A stretch of 64,000 nucleotides of DNA from Ornithodoros turicata. Taxonomy: Eukaryota; Arthropoda; Arachnida; Ixodida; Argasidae. Made by a program: the position numbers and the translations under genes. Every line of letters starts with the position of its first letter. Position 1 is the stretch's first letter. The notes beneath the pieces were generated by a model. The model was not told where the DNA came from, ran no database searches, and saw only the letters and a list, made by a program, of their open reading frames with translations. Below are positions 1-11,076 of this stretch, piece by piece. The DNA is taken from assembly GCF_037126465.1 (NCBI RefSeq), contig NC_088202.1:125998123-126062122 (forward strand). Direction: 5' to 3'.

Positions 1-216
1 ATATTGATCACAAAGAATTCATAGCCGCTATCACTTCATATTTCATGTCGACATGCTAACTATATACTACTTTGACGATTACTCTGACCTGTAGTTTGAC
101 CGCTCCACATCTTTGTGGTTTTGAGCTATGTATATTTTGGACAACAAATGTGCGTCCCATCTTTCTGTAATGGCCTTCTAAGGCCACAAGAAGGAACAAT
201 AAATGAAATGAAACGA
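1..216 (+). mobile_element. Non-LTR retrotransposon 3' end fragment
   Basis: The segment ends in a small hairpin (GGCCTTCTAAGGCC) followed by AACAATAAATGAAATGAAA, a 3' tail that resembles the tail of the RT-bearing element at 3.7-4.96 kb (minus strand, AATAAATGAAAATGAAATG). No coding capacity is left; its 5' boundary is outside the window. Assigned by tail similarity only. Confidence 0.4.
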
Positions 217-1430
217 GTAGCAAATACTTCAAAAATGTACTTAAGGTACTTTTAAGATACTTGACTACTGATATGTTAACGAAATTTATATATATTTTTT
301 TTTATTATTATCATTAAAGCGTGGAAGTGAGGGTACCTTGTTGCGAAACTGAACATGGTTTAATGACAAAAGAAAAGTAAACAGAGTATCGAGTATAAAA
401 TACTCAAAAAATATTTGAAATAGAGTACACATACCTTCCCGAAAAAGTAGTGAGTAAAGTATAATAAGTCCAGAGAATGAATCACTCTTTGGAATTACTT
501 TATATTATATCCACAAGCTTTCAGAACTACACTACATCGGTTTGCACTATCACTTGTGGTTTCGCCTAATGAAGTGCAGGTTCTGCACGAGAGCATGTGA
601 ATATTAAATTATTAAATATTTATTATTATATTCCAAAGAGTGCTCCATTCCCTGGATTTATTGTGTTCTCACTACTACCAGACTGGACTGTGTATTTTCT
701 TTCCCGTATATTTTTTTTTTGCTTCATCGCCCAAGTGAGTAAGGTGTACTCAGATACTAACAAAACTATTTGAAATACAGGATTTTGAATACCATACTCA
801 GTATACGTACAATCCTGCTTGTTGCTGGTCGAGGCGCGCTACAAGAGCATCCGTCTGCAGGTGTCAGTGTTGTTACAAGTACTTTACAAGTACAAGTACG
901 TTAGGTTAGTTTCTCACACGTTCAGGTGCTTGAACACGTTGGAAGAGAGGACAAGCTTTCTGCTTTTGGCGACATTTGAGTTATATAGCCGTGTATTATA
1001 ATTGTTGTACGAGTTGTATTGTTGTACGAATTCCAGAATAATAACTGATACGATGATTACACCAGGATGTAATGAGAATCCAACATTCTAAGGTGGTGCA
1101 AGATTCACCATTCCAAGAATTTCACCCTGTTTCTATGGTAGCACGTTTCTCATAACTGGCATTAATAATTATCATAGTTACCTCAATTTTGTAATCTAAT
1201 GGCAGTACTAAAGTGGGAGAATTCCAACTTGTACAACCTTCATTTTCTTCATTCCAATAGTTAAAATCGAATGTTTCGCCCTGTTGCTGCGTATCGCTGA
1301 TTGTTTAGTGCAGCGCACGGCAATGCATGGGCGATCCCACTGATGGGCAAAGTACCTCAAAACTGTACTTGACGTAAAGTATACCAAGTAACTAGTACCT
1401 GTTGTACTTTACGTAGTATCATTGCAACAA
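217..1430. repeat. AAGTACTT-word repeat region (probable hAT-like end fragments)
   Basis: Clusters of short AAGTACTT/AGTACTT-type words occur at 230-290, 365-480, 720-905 and 1345-1430, on both strands. Such dense short words are typical of subterminal repeats of hAT-like elements; the GATGGGCAAAGTACC at about 1341 resembles an element end. I could not define paired termini or a target duplication. No gene is present; the 60-codon frame at 819-1001 is not supported by anything. Confidence 0.35.
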
Positions 1431-1606
1431 ACATGACTCGTGAAATCAAGCTGTTTTCACAAACCGCACCAATGGAGAAATATGTCGTGCAGTGGGTGAT
1501 GTTTTATCAATAGGCCCATATCGAGCAGCTGGTTCGCAGGCATGGCATCCGTATTCAGTATTGCTGAATATACTGTAACATAACGTGAAGAACAAGATGA
1601 AAAAGT

Positions 1607-1828
1607 GTTAGTTGTTGGTAATACTTCCCTGAGTCTCCAGAGACATACGCACGGACAGACACAAACAGTCTAGGCGAGCCTCATCTAACGTAGTCAGTTA
1701 GCTGTGGCAATGCAACATGGTGCATTTTCATGAACTGGCATCATTTAATTGAAGAGAAGTATATTCCGTTTGTGTCTGTCTGTGTGTACATCTTCCCAGA
1801 CCCAGAGGAATGTCACCAACAAACAGCC
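1607..1828. repeat. Inverted-repeat hairpin element (about 62-bp arms)
   Basis: Left arm 1607-1668 and right arm 1766-1828 are imperfect reverse complements. Both contain GACAGACACAAAC and GTTGGT blocks in the same order, about 100 bp apart. This is the architecture of a small MITE or fold-back repeat. No target-site duplication was recognised and there is no coding content. Confidence 0.55.
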
Positions 1829-2023
1829 TACGCCAGCTCGTCTGCATTCTGTTTCTATGTTCTATGAGATAATTTTTTTTATCACTGTATGAAATACGAT
1901 TCATTCAAGCGTAATCAATTGGCTCAAAAATTGCATGATTAGCAGGTTGAAAGGACTAGGGATTTGTGCAGCTTTTTTAATACCTGAGAACTTAGTAACT
2001 AGTAACTCATAGTGGAAAATAAA

Positions 2024-2043
2024 TGCAATACAATACAATACAA
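2024..2043 (+). repeat. (CAATA)n tail, probable retroelement 3' end
   Basis: Four CAATA-like units follow AAATAAATG, which is how many LINE/SINE 3' tails look. The sequence upstream (1830-2020) has no recognisable body. Confidence 0.35.
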
Positions 2044-2169
2044 CTGTTCCATGCACTGATGGTCCTAGCTCCATCGTAATGTCAATTTTTTCGTGTTGTT
2101 CGTCATGTCATGTCGAGGCAGTTATTTTAACAATACGGGATATGTCAATCCCTTGCTTTGGTCTACCCT

Positions 2170-2290
2170 CACGTAGCAACAACAACAACTTTATTGCGAG
2201 ATGATGACTGGGGAGTTTCATCGCCAGAGGCGATACTCTACCCCATTGCCGCATGCCTAATCCACATTGCCTAATCCGCGGCAGCATCCT
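2170..2290 (-). mobile_element. Retroelement 3' tail with (GTT)n end
   Basis: On the minus strand: a TGGGGTAGAGT block, then a CCCCAGTCATCATC block, CAATAAAGTTG and a (TTG)n tail. The same order of blocks recurs at 54.44-54.52 and 57.64-57.76 kb, and short tails occur near 26.0 and 26.15 kb, so this is the shared 3' end of one LINE/SINE family. 5' truncated, non-coding. Confidence 0.5.
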
Positions 2291-2384
2291 GAAAACAGGG
2301 AACATCTCTATCCCCGTTGAATGTAAGGTCCAACCTCGATACCTATTTTAAGAAGTCTGGGCACTAGTAAAGGGGAGCACATGA

Positions 2385-2525
2385 AGTACCAAATACTGAA
2401 GTATAAGTTTAAGTACATTTCTGATTACTTGTACGGCACTCGAACTACATTTCAAATTGTGTACTCTGTACTGTACTTTATGTACTTTTGTTTGGCACTT
2501 TCCCGTCAAGTACTAAGTACCCAAC
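2385..2525. repeat. AAGTACTT-word cluster
   Basis: Dense GTAC-centred words (AAGTACTAAGTACCC, GTACTGTACTTTATGTAC) like those at 0.2-1.4 kb and 5.8-5.9 kb; likely the subterminal region of the same hAT-like family. The overlapping 128-codon ORF at 2381-2767 runs through these repeats and is rejected as a gene. Confidence 0.4.
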
Positions 2526-3689
2526 TGACAATGCAAAAAAGAAAGATGGACATATCAACTTTTGTGTCGGATAAGTCCATTTTAGAAACTGAAAATGCAG
2601 TGTTAACAGGCCATCACATGTTGATAAGCCAAAACAACTGCTATAGCCTATACCTTCATCCTTCAACAGTTAAAGTAGGGAACACGAAAATACGCACATG
2701 CATTATACACTGCGATATGCAGCTCGTGCCCTGTCAACCATCAAATGTAGAATCAACATTGAAATAACTTTGCAAATTCTACAATACCTTCGTAGAATTT
2801 TCGATAGCGGGCAACCTCGATTCTACGTAGAAAATATCCGCGCGAAAACACTTCATTTACATCACATCTATCTTCACATCTTCACATATCTTCACATCTA
2901 TTACAACCTCTTCCTAATATGTTGTGTTATGTTCCGTGTTCACAAGACCTCACTTGACTGCTACTCTACATTGATACTTTCGGTTTTCAGAGCAATGATC
3001 ATGCGGTTTCATAGTGTATAATTCGCTTTAAAATTGTTATTGATGAATGAAAAAAAAAAAAAAACACAAAGCTATAGGAAGCTCTGCTTTGCGGTTCGCG
3101 TTCTGTTGTGGTGTGGGATGATATATCTATGTATGGCTCATCTATGGGACGATATTTAAGTGCGGGAAAACGTATAATCTCGATCTGTTTGCTTCTAGCC
3201 CAAGGGATGAGCACCCAGTGCTGTGTGCTGGCCGCATATGCACTGGGATGCTGGATAACTGGAGATATAATAGTTTGAACTGGGACCAGTGTTGAGGATT
3301 TGAAATCTGGGATTTGGTTTAAATCGGGATTTCAATCCACAAGAGAGACTGGTAGATCTGATTTTGATTTGATTGACGGCTTCATTGTGAACAGGATTTG
3401 GATTTGGTCTGAATCACACTTTTGCCCAGGGATTTGGAATTGGATTGAATCAATTTTTGCTTAGGGATTTGGACTGAATCGCGTTTTTTCTCAAAGATTT
3501 GGATTTGGATTCGGTATGCATAATTTGCCATGAAATTCAGCCTATATGCATGAGCGATGCGCAGGAGCGCGACCGTGCCGCAACTCTTGCTCCGGCTCTG
3601 GCTGCCTGTGCTATATTTTGTAATGTAATGCTGGTAGTAAATCAATACACTTCAATATTCAGCAAATAGGCCACTCAGAAAACCTCGGC

Positions 3690-4957
3690 GACTCTTTTTC
3701 ATTTTCTCATTTCATTTTCATTTATTGGAACATTTGTAAAAACCTGTACATCACAGAGTGGCCAAAAAGCAGCAAAAAAGTTGCTTGACTAGGGCACGAC
3801 CCTTTATCACTCATCATTGATAGTTATATCAAAATCTAGCCGTAGAAAAACATATAAAGGAACATATACCCGAAATGCATGCACTGCACATTGGAAACAA
3901 ATCAGCATAATCAGCTACACAATGCACCACGTATGCTTAGTGTCCTTAGGAAGGACAATGACACATCATTAACGTGCAAATTCAGTGCGGAAAACCTGTT
4001 TAGTATATGTGGAAGGCTATAGGTTAGCGACTGGCGTCCGTAATCTGTCCTCAACTTAGGAATCCTCCATCTTGCAGTGTGGCGCGTACGCTCGGTGAAA
4101 GATTGAAGTGAAAAAAGCGATAGAGAAAAGGTATTATTTTGTTTTACAGCAGTTACATAGGTTTTTAACAAAAAGTAACTATATAGGTTTGTTGCCTTGA
4201 TGATGTTAAGTGTAATGAACAGTTCGTCAGTGTGACTGTCGAAAGGTACATCAGCTATAATGCTAACAGCGCGCTTTTGTGCTATGAACAAACTATTAAT
4301 GGCAGCCTGCGTTCCCGTACCCCAAACCAACAGGCCATAACGCAGTACGGAAAATATCAATGAATTGTAAATGATCAACTTAATCCTTTTTGGCAGAGCA
4401 ACGCGGAGCCGATTCATGAGCCCAATTGGTTTAGAAATTTTTGCTCTAACATAAGATGTATGATAGTCCCAGGACAAATTTTCTGAAAAATGTACTCCTA
4501 GCACTTTCATTGACTTCACAACCTCAATGCGATGATCCCCAAGAAATATATCGACAGGGCAGAAAACTTGTTTATTTTTTGATCTGAATAAAACTGCCTT
4601 CGTCTTAGTTACGTTTACTACTAAGCCATTAACACTGGCCCAAAGCCTTATCTCATCGAGAGCAATATTCGCTTTGTCAACGACTTGCTTCACATCGGCA
4701 CCAGAAACAAAAAGGGTGGTATCATCAGCATAAATCAGGAATTTGTTATCTACTGATACGGCTACAACGTCATTAATGTAAACTGAGAATAACAGTGGCC
4801 CAAGGATACTACCTTGCGGAACACCAGTCGCCACCTCAAGCCTGGCAGAACAATCAGTATTTATTGAAACATACTGTGGACTTCTAGGATAAAAGGAAAA
4901 CTTCATAGGAAACTTCATAGGATAAAAGGTTGTTCTTCGGTGGTACTGCCCCAACAC
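3690..4957 (-). mobile_element. 5'-truncated Jockey/CR1-like non-LTR retrotransposon
   Basis: Minus-strand insertion comprising the RT ORF fragment (3911-4957) and about 220 bp of 3' UTR ending in AATAAATGAAAATGAAATG and further GAAAAT-like units. It begins inside the RT domain (5' truncation, usual for LINEs) next to a 12-bp local duplication (CTTCATAGGA blocks at 4900-4925). It is nested in the GATTTG hAT-like element. Confidence 0.7.
3911..4957 (-). pseudogene. Reverse transcriptase fragment (non-LTR, Jockey/CR1-like)
   Basis: The 348-codon frame encodes the C-terminal half of a LINE ORF2. Seen: motif GVPQGSILGPLLFSVYINDV at about residues 45-64 and the catalytic YADD at 76-79. Then come the thumb-like LGVHFSENLSW segment and the LRYGLLVWG block typical of Jockey/CR1/I-type elements. 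Missing: the endonuclease domain and the N-terminal RT motifs, including the first catalytic Asp. The first ~28 residues (repeated MKFPMKF-type sequence) come from a local duplication at the truncation point and are not RT. The frame has no internal stop, suggesting a fairly young copy, but it cannot be functional. Clade assignment within the Jockey/CR1 group is tentative. Confidence 0.8.
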
Positions 4958-5804
4958 TGCAACGACGGTTTTGCATGCTCCTTACGTCAATTTATTGCGT
5001 ATTATACGGAAAAAAAAGCTCTAGGACCCATCTTATCCTTCGTACGCCCCACCAGTTTTTGCAGCGCTGTATCATTATGCTGCTCTCGCATCTCTTTATT
5101 TCCCTCATTTGTTCGTACATACTGCAGAGCAAGAGATGTATCATGCGGCAGGTGTACGTACCAAGACCAACGATAAGGAAGTAATAAGCACGGCGTTTCC
5201 CGCCGCACAAAATTCGCGTGCTGCAATCAAGTTCGCATTTCTTTTTCCCGCAGTTTATGCTCATGGGGCTCCACCGAAGTAGATGTCTTCCATATGTTTC
5301 GCCTCCTTTTCTTAGTTACGCAACTGTTATGAATCCGTGTTAGGAATTAGGCATTATGTGTAAAAATTCGAGCGTCGAAAACTGCGGTCGATTCTGAAAC
5401 TATTCCATAGCTGTTCACTAGTGTTAGTTCCTCTCCCGGGTTTGTGATGGATTTGGAAAATCCGGATTTAAAAAGGGATTTGATTTGGCGTGCTGAAAAA
5501 AAATCGGGATATAAAGTGACTTGATTTACTCGAATAAATTTAAATGCGGACTTGATTTGGATTTGATTTAACAGCTTCTGCAATCCGTGAATTTGATTTA
5601 AATCCGATTTGTTTCTTCAAATCCCCAACACTGGGACAGCTGACTGCTTATACGCGTTTAAATAGAATTTATTCCATTTCGTTAATTTCTCTTTCACGTG
5701 TAAGTGGCCTCATGGCAAGCATCTGCTAAAAATAATAATGGAAAACGCAATTCCTTTCCCACTTTATGCCATCACCAAACATCGAGACGTAGAGCGATAG
5801 AATT

Positions 5805-5930
5805 TGCAACGTACTTTACGAATACTTTAAAGTACTTTGTGGTTTGCTAGTTTACGCCCAGTGCATTTGCAATGTGGTACATTGTACTGTACTTCAAGTG
5901 TCAATGATGTCAGGCGCTTAGTATTTTACC
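5805..5930. repeat. AAGTACTT-word cluster
   Basis: GTACTTTACGAATACTTTAA-type words and GTACATTGTACTGTACTT, like the clusters at 0.2-2.5 kb. Fragment without defined ends. 5638-6012 otherwise shows nothing recognisable. Confidence 0.35.
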
Positions 5931-6012
5931 TCAAGCACAATTCTGAGGCACTGTAGCATATAGCTGAACCAATTGTTCCACAAATTCCACCGCAACGAAA
6001 CAACGAAACAAC

Positions 6013-6599
6013 TACGATGCAACGAAATTATGCTGAATTTCATGACGCGATGAGTCGGTGAGCAATAAACCGATAGCAACCAACCGGCTAAATCCAGATA
6101 GGTTACACGTACAAGATTCGAGCTAACCAGGTCATTGCGGCGGCTTACGCATTCGCTGGATATGGCGGGCGTGTGCGAGGGAGACGGAAATATATGGGGC
6201 GCGCGTACCTTGCGGGCAGTCTATCTCGCTAACGCGGTGAAGCTTGGACGCCGATTGAGAGGCGGCTCGAGAGGAACACAAAAAGCCTCCAAAGTCCAGC
6301 ATCGAGCAATCGAGAGAGCTACAGGAGCGCCGAAGAAGATTAGCGGCGGAGTTAAATTCGACTGCACACTGCGAGCCCTTACCCTTTCTCTACCAGCGGG
6401 GCAACTTCGACCCAGCACCGTGGCACTCAGCACCGTGGAGTAGCCACAGCCCGCCAGAGAACCCCAGGAGCAGCGGCAATTGGAGGCGGCGCGCTCCGCC
6501 CTCGTCGTGTCCTTCGAGGCGAACAACTTTTGAGCAATGGAGCAAAGGAATCAGAGATCGCGACGTTTATATGTAAAACACTACGGCTCGGACACGACT
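6013..6599 (+). repeat. Dispersed repeat family A, copy 1
   Basis: Closely matches 32204-32890 in the same orientation: shared blocks around ACGATGCAACGAAATTATG, CCTTGCGGGCAGTCTATCTC, GCGGCTCGAGAGGAAC and GGAGCAAAGGA. The segment 6265-6390 keeps an open frame in step with the other copy (AREEHKK...ELQERRRRLA...EPLP), with only a two-codon length difference, although many bases differ. This suggests decay from a coding mobile element. Relative to copy 2 it lacks about 160 bp before GCGGCTCG and has an unrelated 130-bp insert near 6400-6530. Family unknown. Confidence 0.6.
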
Positions 6600-7420
6600 T
6601 TTTCTTTTCTTTTTTTTTTACATAAACGTGCGTCATAAATGTGCTCAGTTTATTGTGTGCAGCGTCAGCTACGAAGCTTATGCACTAGGATATCGCGCGC
6701 TCTCGAGAGCCAGATCTATGCTGCACTGCTTCACTGCTATATTTCATGTTTGCCACAATGAACAATATTGTTCATTCCATTATCGAGCGTATAGGAAGGT
6801 AGAAAATCCAGCGAAGAGGTGAAGAAATCTGAAGGGAACAGTCTGAAACGAGAACCGCCGATATTTCGGACAAGGACTGTTCCACTTCTGGGCGCCCAGG
6901 GCTGTTCGAAACATCGGGAGGACTGTTGGTCCTCAGGCTCTGTTGCTTCCATGATGACGTTCGTTCTCACAGTCTTATGCATTTCCAAATTCCTTCCCAC
7001 AGCATTCCAGCGATCGAAACTTATGTGGCAACCATTTTCTTGCTTAGTGCAACGAGGACGAGCGGAATTCAACCGATACCTTTTCAGTTTAGCCGTCTCA
7101 TTTTCGCTCGAACTGGTACAGAACGAACTGAAAATGATTTGAGAGAGGATAGAGAACGTTTCGTCTGACTTCGTTATTTCCTCACGTGCAGCGTCTCGAT
7201 TTTGGTGAATGCGAACAAACTAACCGTAACGTGTTAGCCGGTCCTTACGCGATTTTTCCTCGTTTTCAATCTTCATTATATCCCGTACAACGAAGATGCT
7301 TTAACTTAAGCAAGCATGAACGTTTGCTTTTTCGTGACTTACGATTGGCTCTCGGAGTAGCCATGTTTTATGGTGGGAATTCACAAAAAGTCTGCGAAGA
7401 TATGCCCCTAAACGTATCTT

Positions 7421-7491
7421 CCTTTTTTTTTTATATTCTTTATTCAAAATATATCCCGCATTGCCCGAAGGCGTACAGCAGGGGGGGGGGG
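7421..7491 (-). mobile_element. Retroelement 3' end with AATAAA and poly(A)
   Basis: Minus strand: GCCTTCGGGCAATGCGGG, then TTGAATAAAGAATAT and nine A residues, i.e. a polyadenylated 3' end. An 11-G run (7481-7491) marks the internal limit. 6600-7420 has only short overlapping ORFs and no recognisable gene. Confidence 0.35.
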
Positions 7492-8303
7492 CTACAATGA
7501 AGAAAAACGGATGATTTCATTCAGCGAGCACACTTGCTCTTCAGCCAGCCTGTTCCAATAGCTATCAACAACTGTGTTATAGTATATCAACATGATCGTA
7601 GAAACCAAACTCCGAAGGCATTTCTGCAGCATATTATATAATACTACTCAAAAACTCGTTTTCCATCCACTTATTACCACCTTACACTCATAATACGTGC
7701 TTGAACACATACAAACACAGTCGAATCTAAACTTGTTTCTAAACTTTTGTACCATCATCATCATCATCATCCAAATTAATTCTTTATTATGCATGAAATT
7801 ATCTTTCAGTTACTGATTCTAACGGAATCTGAATGAGACAGCAAAGCTCTTGATCCCTAGACCCCAGGCCATAGTCATAATCTATTTGTTGTTGTTGTTG
7901 ATCCCTAGTTGTGACACTGTTGTGACACTGATTCTATAGATTTCAAGCGTGCTATTTGTCACATTTTGTAGTCAAAGGTACACGTCCTTATAGTAGTCCC
8001 CAGTTAAACAGGGGCCCTAACACTAAACGAAACCAAACATCAGCTTACTGCATATAGTAGCCGTGTTTATGAATCACACCATATATGGCTCGTAAAAGGC
8101 ATGGACTTGCAAACTCATAAAGCAAACTGAAGAATGTGTCTCTTTCGAAGAATGTGTCACAGGTATTAGAAGCACAAAAAAGAAGAGAGACAGAGCGAGA
8201 TAACTGCAAGTGAAACACCAATAAGGCAGATGCCATTGCAGGGAGACTGCATATATAAGCCACCGACGTATTAAAGGAACATTACTTCTTTGATTTCGCT
8301 AAG

Positions 8304-8726
8304 CAATTGAAATATGGCTGTCGTCGACAAAGCCAGACACAGGACGGGAATCGAGCCACGCACCTCTCGATTGACGGGCGAGTGCCCTGTAGCCACTACG
8401 CCATGCTGGCTTCCCGCTGCCATTTTGACGCTGTGTTGATCCAGTTGTACGGACCCTTCTTTTGTGATTATAGTCTGATGTGTTTTACTTCTGTGTACAC
8501 GTGATGCAAGTTGTAGTTATGTCTTGATCTCAAGTATGTAAGCTGATGTATTCTTGCAATTGCTTCTTCTGTACTGGGAGCCCATTTACCCCTCAAGCCG
8601 TTTGTGCTTTTAGCCTCGGTTCCCATCCACCCGATGGAAAATAAATAAATAAATAAATAAATAAATAAAAATAAAATTTCCAGCACCGCTGTCATCACTT
8701 TTTCGACGACTGCCATATTTCAATTG
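8304..8726 (-). mobile_element. Inverted-repeat element enclosing a tRNA-like SINE
   Basis: Arms of 29 nt (8304-8332 and 8698-8726) match at 27 of 29 positions as reverse complements (CAATTGAAATATGGC then GTCGTCGA). Between them lie a minus-strand tRNA-like head (8332-8410), unrelated sequence and an (AAAT)n tract (8638-8671). The arm plus the start of the tRNA-like head (ATGGCAGTTGTCGAAAAGG, CCAGACA) recurs at 45067-45096, so the composite is a real dispersed family. 7500-8300 and 8730-9235 show no gene. Confidence 0.55.
8332..8410 (-). ncRNA. tRNA-Asp-like SINE head / tRNA pseudogene
   Basis: Minus strand: GCCAG...CTGGC acceptor-like ends, A-box-like TGGCGTAGTGGC and B-box-like GGCTCGATTCC. 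An anticodon arm around CTCGC-CCGTCAA-TCGAG would give anticodon GTC. Position 33 is C rather than T and the T-stem is poorly paired, so this is a tRNA-derived pol III promoter, not a functional tRNA. Confidence 0.45.
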
Positions 8727-9239
8727 TTCATGTTCTTAGACACCTTGAGGCTTGCGTTGTGTTCGTCTGTTTGTATATTTCAGCCTCAGAACATTTACTT
8801 TGCATAATTTCTCCAATTCCAGGAAACACGACAGAGGTTATGCTAAGACATTTTTTCCATATATTAACCACTTGTGATGTGTGTTTATGCTATGTTTGAC
8901 TTCATGTCAAACAAATATGTTACGATTCCAGATATTAACCCCACAGAACGACGTAGGGAAAGATTACACGTAGGATTTCGATTAGTCCGCAAAATATCTC
9001 ACCGTTTTCCGTTCGCCATTATAGATATTTTTTGACTACTTCTACACCGAACAAGTATTTTCACTATAAGTACAAATAGGCACAAAAAATAAAAATCTAC
9101 GAATAAAACTTTCGGCAACAATGTGTGTGACCGGTGCGTTGTCGGGAGTGGACGAAAGAAGCAGACTTCTATGACGCCTAGCTTGTCAATACAGTGAACG
9201 GTAACTCTTTGGATCCTTCCCGCGTTTGGAATAGCTGGG

Positions 9240-9336
9240 TACGTCCGTGTACCGAATTGTTCGTGTACCGAGGTGTTTGTATCCGAACGTCGTGTACCGA
9301 AATGGCTTGTAGGGAAACGTCCGTATACCGAATCAT
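9240..9336 (+). repeat. CGTGTACCGAA minisatellite
   Basis: Four to five degenerate units centred on CGTGTACCGAA or CGTATACCGAA, spaced about 17-35 bp. No coding role; it overlaps ORF shadows on both strands. 9341-9847 otherwise shows nothing I recognise. Confidence 0.5.
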
Positions 9337-9847
9337 TAGCACAATGAGCAATTTTGTATCTTCCAGCTGGTCTTTTCCTTTTTTGTGTTTCCCTGCATAA
9401 CAAAAGAGGTAATCCCGAACTGCTCGATTTTTCGGCGGGGAATAATCTCCTGCCACCATCCTCAACGATTAAGCAGTTTAATGAGGTGCCTTAAAAATAG
9501 ACAGTAAATTCGTATGTGTCTTCAGCAGCAAGGATTTGATGTGACGTTGAAGAGCAAGAACATTGTCTCGAACGGCAAGACACCTATACTGTACATCTGC
9601 ATACTCTTTTGCTCACGGTGGCATCTGGTATCCCCCCCTTTTTTTTTCCTGTGATTCCTTCTTGGGGCAGAAGATAACGGGGGCACGAGAAAGGTTTGCA
9701 CTCTGCTCCATCATGTGCCGATGTTTCTAATGTGCACGTCTATTATCTATGCACCAAAGGCGGTTCCGAGTGCAGTATGTTCCTGCTATCATGTTCCTAG
9801 GCACCTAGATAACAAACATCCTTCTTCTCCTGTCCTTTTCCCTTTAG

Positions 9848-10000
9848 GTGTCCACCCTTGCGCCCTGTTGTATAGGTCCATCGTCAAGAGGGATGACGTC
9901 TACACATCAAAAGCCTACTTCACCGTCAGAAGGACGAGGCCTAGGAATGCTACGCCTTTGAGTCGCCAGGAAGTAGAAGATGAGGAAGAAAATCTCCAAG
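9848..10000 (+). CDS. Candidate internal coding exon, unknown protein
   Basis: Not recognised. Seen: a strong 3' splice-site context (pyrimidine-rich tract from about 9819, TTTCCCTTTAG ending at 9847), then 153 nt without a stop, then CCAAG|GTGGGAAC as a possible donor at 10001. The exon is phase 1 at both ends (51 codons), the class common in secreted or domain-shuffled proteins. Third codon positions are visibly richer in G/C than the flanks. The peptide runs VHPCALLYRSIVK...DDVYTSKAYF...RRTRPRNATPL and ends in an acidic EVEDEEENLQ. No partner exon was found within several kb on either side, so a lone pseudo-exon is possible. Plus strand, opposite to Ubx. Confidence 0.3.
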
Positions 10001-10589
10001 GTGGGAACAAAGATTCCGTCTTGTTCCGAATAGGTTAAAAGGGACGGCTACTGTATGTGACTTCAATCGCGGTTCCGGAACCCACGTGAAGCGTTAATCA
10101 AACGTGCGTTTCTTCAGAATTCTTAGTGGTTCTTCGGAGCAGCATGTACACACCTCACCTGTTCAATTATCGTGATACAGGCAAAGGCTCGCTTCTGGCG
10201 CCTATGTAAAATTCGAAAGATATATGGGAAATATTCTTTTCCGTTAATACGAGTAAGGCGATGACAACAGAGTATGCTGTTACATTTTAGTTTTTATCTT
10301 TTGTAAGTCTCAAAAGCAAGACGTAGGGTACAAAGCGGGCAAAGCTCTTCACAGACTACAATATATGTTATAGCATTCTCAAGTGTAGACGTGCTGTCGT
10401 CTTTAGCCGGTGTGGAAACCTCCACCAAGGCCACTGTATTCACTGTAATTGGCCATGCTGAATACGTTACAACGTGAAAATTCTATTCAAAAGCTTCTCG
10501 CAGTAGAACATGAGCATTCTCTCTCTCTGGTTGACACTTCCTATTCCCTTTGAAGTATGACGCCTACAACTGGCAGTAATAGACAAAAT

Positions 10590-11076
10590 GTCTTTTTTTT
10601 AAACAAAATTTAAAAAGCAAAATGTGCCAATCTGGCTTGGAACACCAGCAACAGTCTCGCCCACGCAGGAGAAACAAAACTGGAAGACACCAACCACAAG
10701 CCAGTCAGTGGTAACATTTGCAGCACTCAGGAAGAGCTGCTGAAGAAGCAAACAGGACTTGTGAAAACAACGCGGCGTTCTTTGAGACGAGCTGTTCCCA
10801 ACAGTTGGACGGAAGTGTGGTTGGCTTGCACAGCAACGAAGCGACAGCAAAGTCACCTCTGCCGCCTTTGCGACAGATTTGTTTGCGCAGTCCCCCTTTC
10901 TTTGGCTTCCGATGGGATCCAGCGTTGCGTGGGCTTTCACCGATTCGCCCCAACTGGCCAACCAATGGGGTGCTTCTGCTCAATGGAGCACTCAGCAAAA
11001 GTGCCCTTCGAAATTGCACCTGGAGCCCAGGATCGGCGTCCCTCAGTTTCCTGGATGTCGACTTAACATGTTACAG
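10590..11076. other. GC-rich island with overlapping ORFs on both strands
   Basis: Richer in G/C than its surroundings and open in several frames at once (up to 121 codons on + and 120 on -), so no one frame is convincing. On the minus strand the left edge reads TTTTTAAATTTTGTTTAAAA, resembling a polyadenylated end. A retroposed sequence or a retroelement terminal segment on the minus strand is the best guess. No domain is recognised. Confidence 0.3.

Larger units (their letters stand above)
3287..5633. mobile_element. hAT-like transposon with GATTTG subterminal repeats, carrying a nested LINE
   Basis: Left end CAGTGTTGAGGATTTGAA (3287) and right end, read on the minus strand, CAGTGTTGGGGATTTGAA (5633) are terminal inverted repeats with one mismatch in 18. 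CAGTG-type termini are classic for hAT elements. The word GATTTG/GATTTGGATTTG is repeated many times in 3300-3520 and 5430-5620. The octamer ACTGGGAC sits at 3279-3286 and at 5630-5637. It could be an 8-bp target duplication, but on the right it overlaps the inverted repeat, so the exact right edge (5629 or 5633) is uncertain. A retrotransposon fragment fills about 3690-4957. No transposase ORF is seen, so the element is non-autonomous. Confidence 0.75.

Noticed and set aside
1338..2530. Single hAT element bounded by the AAGTACTT clusters
   Set aside because: The ends look alike (GATGGGCAAAGTACC versus GTTGGGTACTTAGTACTT on the other strand), but no matching 8-bp duplication flanks them.
2381..2767. 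128-codon plus-strand ORF
   Set aside because: Begins in the AAGTACTT repeat cluster and shows no conserved motif.
8332..8410. Functional tRNA-Asp
   Set aside because: The T-stem is mispaired, position 33 is C, and the sequence is embedded in a repeat element.
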